From an uncultured Solobacterium sp. (GTDB lineage: Bacteria; Bacillota_I; Bacilli_A; Erysipelotrichales; Erysipelotrichaceae): a stretch of 64,000 bases of DNA. Where the stretch lies: contig URYK01000013.1 of NCBI GenBank assembly GCA_900552125.1, forward strand, positions 1 to 64,000. The letters are read 5' to 3'. Positions 8,567 through 18,024 of the stretch are shown here, in pieces (the stretch's first letter is position 1; each line of letters starts with the position of its first letter). The translations under genes were made by a program, and so were the position numbers. The notes beneath the pieces were generated by a model. The model had not been told where the DNA came from. It made no database searches and was given only the letters and a program-made list of their open reading frames with translations.

Positions 8567-10240
8567 ATGAAAAATATACCAATTGGAGAAGTACTAAAAG
8601 AATATGGTTATATCAATGAAAATCAATTACAGATGGCTTTGGCAATGCAGAAAAAAGATCGTTCCAAACGATTAGGGCAACATTTGATTGAACTAGGTTT
8701 TATTACTGAAACACAGATGCTGAAGGCATTAAGTGATAAATTAAGTGAACCAATGGTTGACTTGAATGAAGAAAGAATTGATATTGATAGTGTTGCGAAG
8801 ATTCCTATCGAGTTAGCAAAGAAATATAATCTTATGGCATTGTCGGAAGAAAGCGGTCGTTTAAGAATTGTAACGAGTGACCCTTTAAATTTCTATGCGA
8901 TAGAAGATGTACGCTTAGTAACAGGAATGAATATATCGGTATGTCTAAGCGAAAGTGATTCTATTAAACGTTTGATTGAGTATTATTATGCGGAAATCAA
9001 GGCCAAAGAAGCAGCGCATGTAGCGAATGAGAATGTTGTTTCGTTTGAATTGGAAGATACTGAGTTATATAATTCAGAAACAGACGCAACACCTGTTGTC
9101 AAACTGTTTAATAGTTTATTATCACGAGGATATAATGCGAATGCGAGTGATATTCATTTGGAACCATTCGAAGATAAAATTATGGTACGTATGCGTATAG
9201 ATGGAATGATTGTGGATTATGTACAGCTGGATAAGAAACTGCATTCTTCCTTGATTGTACGAATTAAAATTATCAGTAATATGGATATTGCGGAAAAACG
9301 ATTGCCACAGGATGGACACTTCATGACAACGATTGATGGTATTCGTATGAATCTAAGGGTATCTTTAATTCCAACAGTATATGGAGAAAAGGCAGTTCTT
9401 CGTTTCTTAAACAGTAATACGCCAATTGTGAATGAAAATCAATATGGTATGAATCATGATAATTATGAAAAGATGAAACAAATGCTTACGATACCGCATG
9501 GTATTATTTATATTAGCGGCCCTACAGGTAGCGGAAAAACTACGACTTTATATATGATATTGGAAACTTTAGCTAAAAAACAGGTGAATATTTCTACTAT
9601 TGAAGATCCGGTTGAAAAACATTTAGAGCGTGTTAATCAGATGCAGATTAATACTACTGCAGGCTTAACATTTGAAAAAGGTTTACGAGCATTGCTGAGA
9701 CAGGATCCGGATATTATCCTTGTAGGAGAAACACGTGATGCGGAAACTGCTTCTATCTCAGTTCGTGCTGCGATTACAGGACATCTGGTACTGAGTACAC
9801 TTCATACCAATGATGCGATAGGTTCTATTGTTCGTTTACAGGATATGGGAGTTGAACCTTATCTGATTGCCAACTCTTTAGTAGGTAGTGTGTCCCAGCG
9901 TTTAGTTAAACGGATTTGTCCTCAATGTAAACAGCGTATAAAAACGACAGAGGTACAAAAAGAATTATTGGGAAGTAATGTTGAATATATTTATCGAGGT
10001 GCTGGCTGTAATCATTGTAATCACACAGGATATAAAGGAAGAACAGCAGTTCATGAAATCATCATGATGGATAAGGAAATTCGTAGAATGATAACTAAAC
10101 AACAGGATATCGATGATATTTACCAATATATTAAGAAAACACAAAAGCTAAAAACTTTAAAAGAAGAGACAATAGAATTAGTAATCAATGGAGTCACAAG
10201 CATAGAAGAATTATATAAAATATGTACATATAGTGAATAG
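8567..10240 (+). CDS. pilB: Type IV pilus extension ATPase PilB (GspE family)
   Basis: Cytoplasmic hexameric ATPase driving pilin polymerisation. An N-terminal MshEN/GspE-N domain (about residues 5-140) precedes the motor domain. Walker A GPTGSGKTT lies at about 318-326. The Asp box is at TIEDPVE, Walker B at RQDPDIILVGETRD near 380 and the His box at STLHTNDA. A zinc-type tetracysteine (CPQC near 451, CNHC near 481) is typical of PilB/GspE and absent from PilT. Full length (557). Confidence 0.96.
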   Translation: MKNIPIGEVLKEYGYINENQLQMALAMQKKDRSKRLGQHLIELGFITETQMLKALSDKLSEPMVDLNEERIDIDSVAKIPIELAKKYNLMALSEESGRLRIVTSDPLNFYAIEDVRLVTGMNISVCLSESDSIKRLIEYYYAEIKAKEAAHVANENVVSFELEDTELYNSETDATPVVKLFNSLLSRGYNANASDIHLEPFEDKIMVRMRIDGMIVDYVQLDKKLHSSLIVRIKIISNMDIAEKRLPQDGHFMTTIDGIRMNLRVSLIPTVYGEKAVLRFLNSNTPIVNENQYGMNHDNYEKMKQMLTIPHGIIYISGPTGSGKTTTLYMILETLAKKQVNISTIEDPVEKHLERVNQMQINTTAGLTFEKGLRALLRQDPDIILVGETRDAETASISVRAAITGHLVLSTLHTNDAIGSIVRLQDMGVEPYLIANSLVGSVSQRLVKRICPQCKQRIKTTEVQKELLGSNVEYIYRGAGCNHCNHTGYKGRTAVHEIIMMDKEIRRMITKQQDIDDIYQYIKKTQKLKTLKEETIELVINGVTSIEELYKICTYSE

Positions 10241-10249
10241 GAGAGAATT

Positions 10250-11299
10250 ATGGAACTATTAAAAAGTATTTTGACCTATGCAAGAGAAACAGGCTGTAGT
10301 GATATTCACTTAAATGAAGGATCGCCTGCTATGGTACGAAGAAATGGTATTTTGCAGGAATGCCCATTCTTTATGGATGAAAACATGACAAAGGAATGTA
10401 TTATGGCAATGATTCCAAAACGATTAATGAGTGATTTTCAGAATGGAAAGGATACAGATTTTACTTATACGTTAGATTCTAAGAGACAAAGAGTTAATAT
10501 ATATCGTCAGCAGGGGAAGTTATGTGCCGCAATACGAATTATTCATGATACGATTCAGACTTTAGATGAATTGCAAATGCCAGAAATATTAAAGAAGCTC
10601 ACAATGGAACCTAGAGGACTTATTATAGTGAGTGGTCCTACAGGAAGCGGAAAATCTACAACTCTAGCCGCAATGGTTGAATATATTAACGAGCATCGTA
10701 AATGTCATATATTGACGATTGAAGATCCCATTGAATATGTTTATGCACAAAAACAGGCTTTGATTCATCAGCGTGAAATAGGACAGGACGTAGATACTTT
10801 TGATACAGCATTAAGAAGTGCTTTGCGTGAGGATCCTGATGTTATTTTAGTGGGGGAAATGCGTGATTATGAAACCATTGCAGCGGTAGTAACACTTGCG
10901 GAAACTGGTCATTTGGTTCTATCTTCACTACATACTGCAGGAGCAGCGAAAACAATTGATCGCATCATTGATGTATTTCCAGCTCATAGACAGGATCAGG
11001 TTCGTATGCAGGTTGCAGGTGTGCTGAAAGCGGTAATTACACAGCAGCTTTTAGTCACTAAAGATCAGTGTTCGCGTACTGCTGCATTAGAGATCATGAT
11101 CGTGAATGATGCGATTCATAATCTGATTCGTGAAAAGAAGGTACATCAGATCAATACGATCATACAAACAGGAATGCGTGAAGGTATGCAGTCTTTGAAC
11201 TTAGCTCTTGCTAGACTAATAAAAAATAATGTAGTGACTTTTGAAGAAGCAAGTAATTATAGTAACGATACAGAAGAGCTGAAACAGTTTCTGAGATAG
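10250..11299 (+). CDS. pilT: Type IV pilus retraction ATPase PilT
   Basis: Shorter ATPase that depolymerises the pilus and powers twitching or DNA uptake. The motor motifs are Walker A GPTGSGKST (about residue 129), TIEDPIEYV, Walker B REDPDVILVGEMRD (about 192) and SSLHTAGAAKTIDRI, the PilT-type His-box helix. There is no tetracysteine, and the length (349) fits PilT. It is last in the operon, nine bases after pilB. I see no clear terminator before the pheS leader, so read-through into the T-box is possible. Confidence 0.95.
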   Translation: MELLKSILTYARETGCSDIHLNEGSPAMVRRNGILQECPFFMDENMTKECIMAMIPKRLMSDFQNGKDTDFTYTLDSKRQRVNIYRQQGKLCAAIRIIHDTIQTLDELQMPEILKKLTMEPRGLIIVSGPTGSGKSTTLAAMVEYINEHRKCHILTIEDPIEYVYAQKQALIHQREIGQDVDTFDTALRSALREDPDVILVGEMRDYETIAAVVTLAETGHLVLSSLHTAGAAKTIDRIIDVFPAHRQDQVRMQVAGVLKAVITQQLLVTKDQCSRTAALEIMIVNDAIHNLIREKKVHQINTIIQTGMREGMQSLNLALARLIKNNVVTFEEASNYSNDTEELKQFLR

Positions 11300-11319
11300 A
11301 AAACTTTGTGAAAACACTC

Positions 11320-11348
11320 TTGTAAACAAAGGATAAGTTCTGTATAAT
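11320..11348 (+). promoter_or_regulatory. Promoter of the pheST T-box transcript
   Basis: TTGTAA (11320-11325) and TATAAT (11343-11348) are spaced by 17 bases just upstream of the T-box leader. Confidence 0.8.
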
Positions 11349-11359
11349 AATAAAAGAAA

Positions 11360-11575
11360 ACGATGAACAGGAGTAGTAATTTGGAAACCGAAAAACAGGG
11401 AGAGATGATGATGCACTGAGAGTCATCTTATTGATAGGTCCTTATGAATTCACCTGGGAGTGGGAGTAATCCTCCCCCGTGCCATGACGGTTATCCATGA
11501 TAGAAAGTAAGTGTGTCGCAAGACGAAACAGGATGGTACCGCCCGGAAGGGTTCCTGTGTCTTGTGACTTTTTTA
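11360..11575 (+). ncRNA. T-box riboswitch leader (tRNA-Phe)
   Basis: A leader of about 215 bases before pheS. Stem I begins with the usual GATGAACAGGAGTAGTA-type segment near 11362-11378. The specifier region reads GAATTCACC, placing a Phe TTC codon at 11449-11451. The T-box core GGATGGTACCGC is at 11531-11542 and would pair with the uncharged tRNA acceptor end. The competing terminator pairs GTCGCAAGAC...CAGG (from 11515) with CCTGTGTCTTGTGAC (to 11569), followed by a T-run (11569-11574). Uncharged tRNA-Phe should therefore turn on pheST. Confidence 0.95.
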
Positions 11576-11596
11576 TAAGCAGAAAGGAAGTAGAAT

Positions 11597-12637
11597 ATGG
11601 AAAAGCTTACGAGTATTAAAGAAGAAGGTCTATCCAAAATCGAACAATGTGAAGACTTAGCTTCATTACAACAGCTACGCGTATTGTATCTAGGAAAAAA
11701 AGGACCCATTCAGGAAGTAATGAAATCAATGAAAGATCTTCCTAAGGAAGAACGTCCTGCATTTGGTCAGAAAGTCAATGAAGTAAAGAGTTTACTGGCA
11801 GATGCGATTGAAAAACAGAAAGCGGTCTTAGAAATCAAAGAGATGAATGATCGTATTGAGAAAGAAAAGATTGATATTACATTGCCTGGCCAAAAGCCAA
11901 ATCTAGGAAATGCCCATCCATTGATGTTAGTACAGCAGGAAATGGAAGATTTATTCATTGGACTTGGCTATACAGTAGAAGAAGGTCCGGAAGTTGAAAT
12001 GGATCTATATAACTTTGAGCGTGCAAATATACCAAAAGATCATCCAGCAAGAGATATGCAGGATACCTTCTATATTAATGCAGAAGAACTATTGCGTACT
12101 CATACTACTGCAATTCAGACTCGACAATTAGAAAAGTTTGCGAAAGAGGGAAAAGAACTGATTAAAGTAATCTGTCCTGGTAAAGTATATCGTCGTGATG
12201 ATGATGATGCGACACACTCTCATCAGTTTATGCAGTGTGAAGGTTTAGTTGTAGGAGAAAATATTACACTATCTGATTTGAAGGGAACATTAGAATTCTT
12301 AGCTCAGAGAATGTTTGGGAAAGATCGAGTAATTCGTTTCCGTCCTAGTTATTTCCAATTTACAGAACCAAGTGTAGAAGTTGATGTTAGCTGCCATGTA
12401 TGTGGAGGAAAAGGCTGTCCAGTATGTAAAGGAACGGGCTGGATAGAAATTCTAGGAGCTGGTATGGTACATCCAAATGTACTTACAATGGCAGGTTTTG
12501 ATGCGAAAAAATTAAGCGGTTTTGCGTTTGGTATCGGAATTGAACGTGTCGCAATGTTAAAATATGGTATTACTGATATTCGTAATTTCTATACAAATGA
12601 CATTCGTTTCTTGAAAACGTTCAATCGCTTTGAGTAG
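11597..12637 (+). CDS. pheS: Phenylalanine-tRNA ligase alpha subunit
   Basis: Catalytic subunit of the (alpha-beta)2 class II synthetase that charges tRNA-Phe. An N-terminal coiled coil (about residues 1-85) is followed by the class II core: motif 2 [25 protein letters not shown] region around residue 200 and motif 3 [17 protein letters not shown] near 315-331. Also visible is a cysteine-rich insertion [17 protein letters not shown]. It lies 22 bases after the T-box terminator, with an AAGGAAG ribosome site. Twelve bases separate it from pheT. Confidence 0.97.
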   Translation: MEKLTSIKEEGLSKIEQCEDLASLQQLRVLYLGKKGPIQEVMKSMKDLPKEERPAFGQKVNEVKSLLADAIEKQKAVLEIKEMNDRIEKEKIDITLPGQKPNLGNAHPLMLVQQEMEDLFIGLGYTVEEGPEVEMDLYNFERANIPKDHPARDMQDTFYINAEELLRTHTTAIQTRQLEKFAKEGKELIKVICPGKVYRRDDDDATHSHQFMQCEGLVVGENITLSDLKGTLEFLAQRMFGKDRVIRFRPSYFQFTEPSVEVDVSCHVCGGKGCPVCKGTGWIEILGAGMVHPNVLTMAGFDAKKLSGFAFGIGIERVAMLKYGITDIRNFYTNDIRFLKTFNRFE

Positions 12638-12648
12638 GAGGGAATAAC

Positions 12649-15051
12649 ATGAGAATAAGTAAAAAATGGCTAAGTCAGTATATGGATCTTTCCGATATGA
12701 CGATTGAGGAAATTGCGGATAAAGTTACTTCTGCCGGACTTGAGGTAGAAGGTATTGATAAAATGAGTGAGGGAAGTAATCTAGTTATAGGACATGTAAT
12801 ATCTTGTGTAGATCATCCGGATTCTGATCATTTACATGTATGTAAAGTGGATTTGGGGGATTGTGTAGAACAGATTGTCTGCGGTGCACCTAATGTTGCG
12901 GAAGGACAGAATGTTATCGTAGCACGTGTCGGCGCAAAACTTCCTGGCGGAGAAATCAAAGCTGGAGTAATTCGCGGGCAGGAATCCAATGGCATGATTT
13001 GTTCTTTACTAGAGCTTGGTGTTGATCCTCATCAGCTAAGTGAAGAAAGTAAAAACGGAATTGAAGTACTTGATGCAGATGCACCAGTTGGTAATCAGGA
13101 TCCATTAGGATATTTAGGTCTAGATGATGAAATTTTAGATGTAGGGCTAACACCTAATCGTAATGATTGTATGGCTGCATGGTCTATGGCTTTGGAAACA
13201 GGAGCTATTCTACAAAAAGAAGTTAAGATCCCTTATGTAGAAGGGGCTGCCAATGTTGGAGAAACAAGTAAATTAATCGTAAAGAGTGAAACTGAGAAAT
13301 GTCCATTATTCTTAGGAAAAGTAATTAATTCAGTAACAATCAAACCATCACCAAAATGGATGAAAGAATTATTAATGGCTGCAGGGATGAAGTCTATTAA
13401 TAACGTAGTGGATATTAGTAATATTGTTATGCTGGAAACAGGACAGCCTCTTCATTTCTATGATATTAATGCGATTCCTGCACAGGAAATCACAGTAAAA
13501 GATAAATTAAATTGTGATTATATTGCCCTAGATGGAGAAACATATCATTTAGAAGAAGATGATATAGTAATCACTACAGAAGGAAAACCAATCGGTATTG
13601 CGGGAATTATGGGTGGAGATGATTCTAAGATTGAAGAAACTACAACAGGAATTATTATCGAAGCTGCTATTTTCAATCATGTATCTATTCGTAATACAAG
13701 CCGTCGTTTGAATCTTGGTACAGATGCGAGCGTTCGTTATCAGAAAGGTATTGAACCAATGGCTACATTTAAAGCTATGGATCGTGCAGTTCAATTATTG
13801 ATGGAATATGCTGATGCGACAGGTATTGAAGAGACAAAACAGTATGGTGATAATAATTATACACCTGTTGAATTTGATGTGAACTTAGACCGTATCAATA
13901 CATTGCTTGGTACTGATTTTAATGAAGAGGAAGTATGTAAGGTATTAGATAATTTACATTTAGAACCAAGTAAACATGGAGAAGATATTCATGTGAAAAT
14001 TCCAAGCTATCGTACAGATTTATTAATTGAAGCCGATATTGCGGAAGAAATCATTCGTATCTTAGGATATGATCGTCTGCCAAGCACAATGCCTAAGATG
14101 CCATCAACAGTAGGTGAATTAAATAAACGCCAGCAGTTACGTAGAAGATTTAGAAATACATTATCTTCTTTAGGCTATAATGAAGCTATTACGTATTCAT
14201 TAGTAGGAAAGAAAGAAATAGAAGATGCCCTGATGGCTGATAAAGAAATCATTGAATTAGCAGCACCAATGAGTGAAGATCGTAAATATGTACGTAGTTC
14301 TATTTTGCCGAGCCTGCTTGAATGTGTTTCTTATAACCAGGCACGTTCTATCAAAGATGTAGCTTTATATGAAATCAGTAATGTATATGGTAAAAATCAT
14401 GTAGAAGAACGCTTGACGATTGCGGCTAGTGGAGCTTTACAGGAAAACAGATGGCAGAAATATCGTGTAGAAGCAGATTTCTATACGATGAAAGGTTTAT
14501 TAGATGCCTTATTAGAAAGTATTGGATTTAGCGGTAATCGTGTAGTATGGAAAGAAAACACATTAGATACAACACATTTCCATCCATATCGCAGTGCAGA
14601 AGTGTATTTAGGTAAACAGCTTTTAGGTATAGTTGGACAGATTCATCCAGCAATGGAACAGAAATATGATGTTGCGACTACCGTGGCACTAGAAATTAAT
14701 CTTGAAGTATTATTATCAAACAAAGCCAGCAAGGTTAAATTTACTGAAGTTAGTAAATATCCATCAGTAAGTCGTGACTTAGCATTTGTAGTAAATGAAG
14801 ATGTTAAAGTTTCTGATATCATCAATAGCATTCGTAAGAATGGTAAGTTAAATAAAGAAAATATCATTCAGAATGTAGAAGTATTTGATGTATATACAGG
14901 AGAACACGTAGAAAAAGGTTATAAATCTATTGCCTTAAGTATTATCTTCCAGTCAAATGAAAGAACTTTAAAAGATGAAGATATTAATCAGATTCATGAT
15001 AAGATCTTAGAAACTTTAAAAACTGAATTAAATGCACAATTACGTGCATAA
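12649..15051 (+). CDS. pheT: Phenylalanine-tRNA ligase beta subunit
   Basis: The large, 800-residue subunit handles tRNA binding and editing. Domains in order: EMAPII/OB tRNA-binding domain (about 40-150, including GHVISCVDHPDSDHLHVCKVD-type sequence), B3/B4 editing domain (about 205-375, IAGIMGGDDSKIEE), B5 (about 405-475), catalytic-like core and a C-terminal anticodon-binding FDX-ACB domain (about 705-798, FTEVSKYPSVSRDLAF). The start is set by GGAGGG. Cotranscribed with pheS, with a strong terminator right after the stop. Confidence 0.97.
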   Translation: MRISKKWLSQYMDLSDMTIEEIADKVTSAGLEVEGIDKMSEGSNLVIGHVISCVDHPDSDHLHVCKVDLGDCVEQIVCGAPNVAEGQNVIVARVGAKLPGGEIKAGVIRGQESNGMICSLLELGVDPHQLSEESKNGIEVLDADAPVGNQDPLGYLGLDDEILDVGLTPNRNDCMAAWSMALETGAILQKEVKIPYVEGAANVGETSKLIVKSETEKCPLFLGKVINSVTIKPSPKWMKELLMAAGMKSINNVVDISNIVMLETGQPLHFYDINAIPAQEITVKDKLNCDYIALDGETYHLEEDDIVITTEGKPIGIAGIMGGDDSKIEETTTGIIIEAAIFNHVSIRNTSRRLNLGTDASVRYQKGIEPMATFKAMDRAVQLLMEYADATGIEETKQYGDNNYTPVEFDVNLDRINTLLGTDFNEEEVCKVLDNLHLEPSKHGEDIHVKIPSYRTDLLIEADIAEEIIRILGYDRLPSTMPKMPSTVGELNKRQQLRRRFRNTLSSLGYNEAITYSLVGKKEIEDALMADKEIIELAAPMSEDRKYVRSSILPSLLECVSYNQARSIKDVALYEISNVYGKNHVEERLTIAASGALQENRWQKYRVEADFYTMKGLLDALLESIGFSGNRVVWKENTLDTTHFHPYRSAEVYLGKQLLGIVGQIHPAMEQKYDVATTVALEINLEVLLSNKASKVKFTEVSKYPSVSRDLAFVVNEDVKVSDIINSIRKNGKLNKENIIQNVEVFDVYTGEHVEKGYKSIALSIIFQSNERTLKDEDINQIHDKILETLKTELNAQLRA

Positions 15052-15098
15052 AAAAGAGCTGTAGAAATGACTTTATAAAGTTGTTTCTACAGCTTCTT
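15051..15098. terminator. Bidirectional terminator between pheT and the convergent phosphoesterase-like gene
   Basis: AGCTGTAGAAA and TTTCTACAGCT form an 11-base-pair stem that extends inward with wobble pairs to a TATA loop. T-rich sequence follows on the plus side and an A-run (15051-15055) supplies the U-tract for the minus strand. A near copy of this element occurs near 47701. Confidence 0.85.
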
Positions 15099-15101
15099 TT
15101 A

Positions 15102-15980
15102 TTATGATTCACTTTTAGATGTATGCTGAAGGCGGAATATTAAGACTTGAGGTGGAGTCATTAAACGCATATCAATTTTACTTGTTCCTAAACCATTAGA
15201 AACATATAATTTAGAACCATTGATATCATATTGACCTCGGTTATATGTAGTAGCACCTTCTTCTGTATAAATTGGACCTAAAACAGGAAGATAAATCTGT
15301 CCGCCTAAGGAATGTCCTGCTAGAGCTATATCGATATATTCAAGATTAATTCCGCTTTTAGATACTGCATCAGGACAATGGGTTACTAAAATGTTAAATT
15401 CATTCTCATTTACGTTTTTCATTGCATTTTCAGGTTTTGGATCTCCATTTATTAGATTATTCAATCCAATAAGGGAAATACTGTCACTGTTCTCATTACG
15501 TAAACGAATGGCACTGTCACTTAAAACTTCAAAATCACTATCATAAAGAATTTGTGAAACTATTTTCTTCACATCTTCATTTACATTATCCTGATCACCT
15601 AATATTGCAAATTTACCGAGTGGAGCTTCAATGCTTTTTAAAATTGTGGTAATGTCTTTACTCATTTGTGAATCAGGGACATTTTTATCTGGTTCAGAGA
15701 ACATGTCTCCTCCAAAAATAACGATATCTGGACTTGTTGTAGTTAATTTAGAAATCATATTGCTTAATCTTGTTTTGTCCATGAATTCATTATATTTGAT
15801 ATCACTGATAAATGCGATTGTGATATCATTCATGCTTTCTGGTATTTTGTTTGAAGATATGGTTTCATAAGATAAGCTTACACGATCAACAGATATATAT
15901 ATGGAATAAAAAAATATTCCTGCAATTACCAATGCAATACATATTAAAACAGAAACGATTTTAAGTAATTTTCTTACCAT
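15102..15980 (-). CDS. Membrane-anchored metallophosphoesterase-fold protein with degenerate metal site
   Basis: An N-terminal membrane helix (about residues 5-28) is followed by a calcineurin-like phosphoesterase fold of the YkuE type facing outside. The fold motifs are recognisable but several metal ligands are changed. DxH reads D60-I-K62. GD (G91-D92) is intact. GNHD reads G128-D-Q-D131. The histidine of HCPD (H201) is kept. GHTHGG reads GHSLGG (223-227). At least three ligand positions are lost, so hydrolase activity is doubtful. GAGGTG precedes the ATG. It is transcribed alone, convergent to pheT. Confidence 0.8.
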   Translation of the reverse strand: MVRKLLKIVSVLICIALVIAGIFFYSIYISVDRVSLSYETISSNKIPESMNDITIAFISDIKYNEFMDKTRLSNMISKLTTTSPDIVIFGGDMFSEPDKNVPDSQMSKDITTILKSIEAPLGKFAILGDQDNVNEDVKKIVSQILYDSDFEVLSDSAIRLRNENSDSISLIGLNNLINGDPKPENAMKNVNENEFNILVTHCPDAVSKSGINLEYIDIALAGHSLGGQIYLPVLGPIYTEEGATTYNRGQYDINGSKLYVSNGLGTSKIDMRLMTPPQVLIFRLQHTSKSES

Positions 15981-16078
15981 GACGACACCTCGTATTTTTT
16001 TCTAATTTTATCATAAATATTATTAGATTTCTAGTAGGGGAAAAGAAAGACAGCCTTAAGCTGTCTGTTATTACATTT

Positions 16079-17893
16079 CTATGCTTTGCGTACAGGGCGA
16101 CGAACCTGTTTTGTATTTCTTGCGGCTAACATTGACTGCATTGCAGCTTTCGAATTGATGATAACTGGAATGACAATAGGATTACGATGAGTCTTATTGT
16201 ATAAGAATGGTTCCAGAGTAGAACGTACACAGTTCTTTAAATCAGAGAATGTAGTTCTTTCTTTCATCTTTTCATTCAGAGCAGTATGCACAAGCTGTTC
16301 AGCTTCTTTTAATAAACCTTGAGAATCTTTGATAAATACGAATCCTCTGGATACAATAACTGGTCTGCATAGGACTTTGTTTTCTTTTGAATCAATTGCG
16401 ATAATTGCCGCAACAAGTCCATTATCAGCCAAGATCGTACGATCCTTTAATACTGCGGTAGATACACCACTGATATCATTTCCATCAACATAAATATCAT
16501 CAGCCTGAATACGTTCACCGCTTTGGAAAACAGTATGATTACGTAATACAAGAATATCTCCATTAGCACACGTAAAGATATGGTCATCTCTCATACCAGT
16601 TTCTTTTGCGGTTTCTTTATGCTGTACCAGCATTTTATATTCACCATGTACAGGCATGAAGTATTTTGGCTTAATCAGCTGCAGCATTAATTTCTGTTCC
16701 TCTTGAGAAGCATGTCCTGTTGTATGAAGGTTGCTTAAGATGGATTTTGTAAGAACATTAGCTCCAGCCTTAAATAGTTTATTGACTACCTGATTAACAC
16801 TTGGGCCATTTCCTGGAATCGGGCTAGAAGAGAATACAACTGTATCGCCTGGTATAAGACGAATATAACGATGTGTTCCATTCGCAATTCTTGATAATGC
16901 AGCCAAAGGCTCTCCCTGACTACCTGTACAAACAATACATGTTTTGTTTGCAGGGGTATAAGCAAGCTGATCAGGGCTTAAGAAATGCTGTTCTCCAACT
17001 TTTATTTTACCCATTTTACGACCAATTGTTACAACATTTTCCATACTGCGTCCAAAGATAATGACTTTTCTTCCGCAAGCTACAGCAGCTTCTAAAATCT
17101 GAGATACACGATAAACATTAGAAGCAAATGTTGCGACAATTAAACGGCCATTTGTTTTCTTCATGGTATCTAGAATCTCTGCGGCCACTTTCTTTTCTGA
17201 AATAGAGAAGTCTTCAACTCCTGAATTGGTAGAATCACTTAATAATAAATCAATACCGATCTGCCCCATATAGGCCATAACCTGATAATCTGAATTTGTT
17301 CCTACTGGAGTTAAGTCAAATTTAAAATCACCGGTATGAACGATTCTTCCATTTGGGGTATTAATAAGAATTCCTAAAGAATCAGGAATAGAATGTGTAG
17401 TATTAAAAAATCCGCATGTAAAATATTGCATCTTTACGGAACTGCGATCATTGATTTCAATGATTTTAACGCTGTTCAGCATTCGTCTTTCTTCTAATTT
17501 TTTATTAATCAGCGCAACTGCAAATGCAGGCGCAAAGATTGCTTCGATATCCACAGTCTTTAATAGGAAAGGGATACCTCCAATGTGATCTTCATGACCA
17601 TGTGTAATAACTAAAATTTTACGTTTACGATTATTTTTTACCAAATGATTATAATCTGGTATAACATAATCAACTCCGAGAAGATTTTCTTCAGGGAAAC
17701 GAACACCAGCATCGACAATTAAAATTTCATTCTCGTGTTCAAAGCAGTACATATTTTTACCAATTTCGCCTAGTCCACCCATTGCATAAATTAGGGTATC
17801 CCCACGTTCGGTTTTTATTTTATTATAACTGTTTCTTGATTTTTCCTGATAGTTTCTCGGTGCGAACATTTTTTGATTTCGATTGTTATTCAT
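16079..17893 (-). CDS. rnjA: Ribonuclease J
   Basis: Metallo-beta-lactamase/beta-CASP ribonuclease with 5'-3' exo- and endonuclease roles in mRNA decay and rRNA maturation. Motif I HGHEDH (about H98, H100, D102, H103), THSIPDS and VHTGDFKFD are intact, so both zinc ions can be held. The beta-CASP region and C-terminal domain are present and the length is normal (604). The start is at 17893 because AAAGGAG is correctly spaced there; an in-frame ATG at 17908 lies upstream of that site. Compare the altered paralogue at 62876. Confidence 0.95.
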   Translation of the reverse strand: MNNNRNQKMFAPRNYQEKSRNSYNKIKTERGDTLIYAMGGLGEIGKNMYCFEHENEILIVDAGVRFPEENLLGVDYVIPDYNHLVKNNRKRKILVITHGHEDHIGGIPFLLKTVDIEAIFAPAFAVALINKKLEERRMLNSVKIIEINDRSSVKMQYFTCGFFNTTHSIPDSLGILINTPNGRIVHTGDFKFDLTPVGTNSDYQVMAYMGQIGIDLLLSDSTNSGVEDFSISEKKVAAEILDTMKKTNGRLIVATFASNVYRVSQILEAAVACGRKVIIFGRSMENVVTIGRKMGKIKVGEQHFLSPDQLAYTPANKTCIVCTGSQGEPLAALSRIANGTHRYIRLIPGDTVVFSSSPIPGNGPSVNQVVNKLFKAGANVLTKSILSNLHTTGHASQEEQKLMLQLIKPKYFMPVHGEYKMLVQHKETAKETGMRDDHIFTCANGDILVLRNHTVFQSGERIQADDIYVDGNDISGVSTAVLKDRTILADNGLVAAIIAIDSKENKVLCRPVIVSRGFVFIKDSQGLLKEAEQLVHTALNEKMKERTTFSDLKNCVRSTLEPFLYNKTHRNPIVIPVIINSKAAMQSMLAARNTKQVRRPVRKA

Positions 17894-18024
17894 AAATACT
17901 CCTTTCATTGTGCACCTAATTTTCTTTTATTATTATAGCATACTTTCCATAAAATAAACGCTTTTTGCTTCGAAAAATAAATTGTGCTTCATTTTAAACA
18001 TAAGAAAATGCTCATTGCTGAGCA

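Noticed and set aside
9122..9319. Possible degraded or extra reading frame in pilB
   Set aside because: Only an antisense shadow; pilB is continuous and all motifs are in order.
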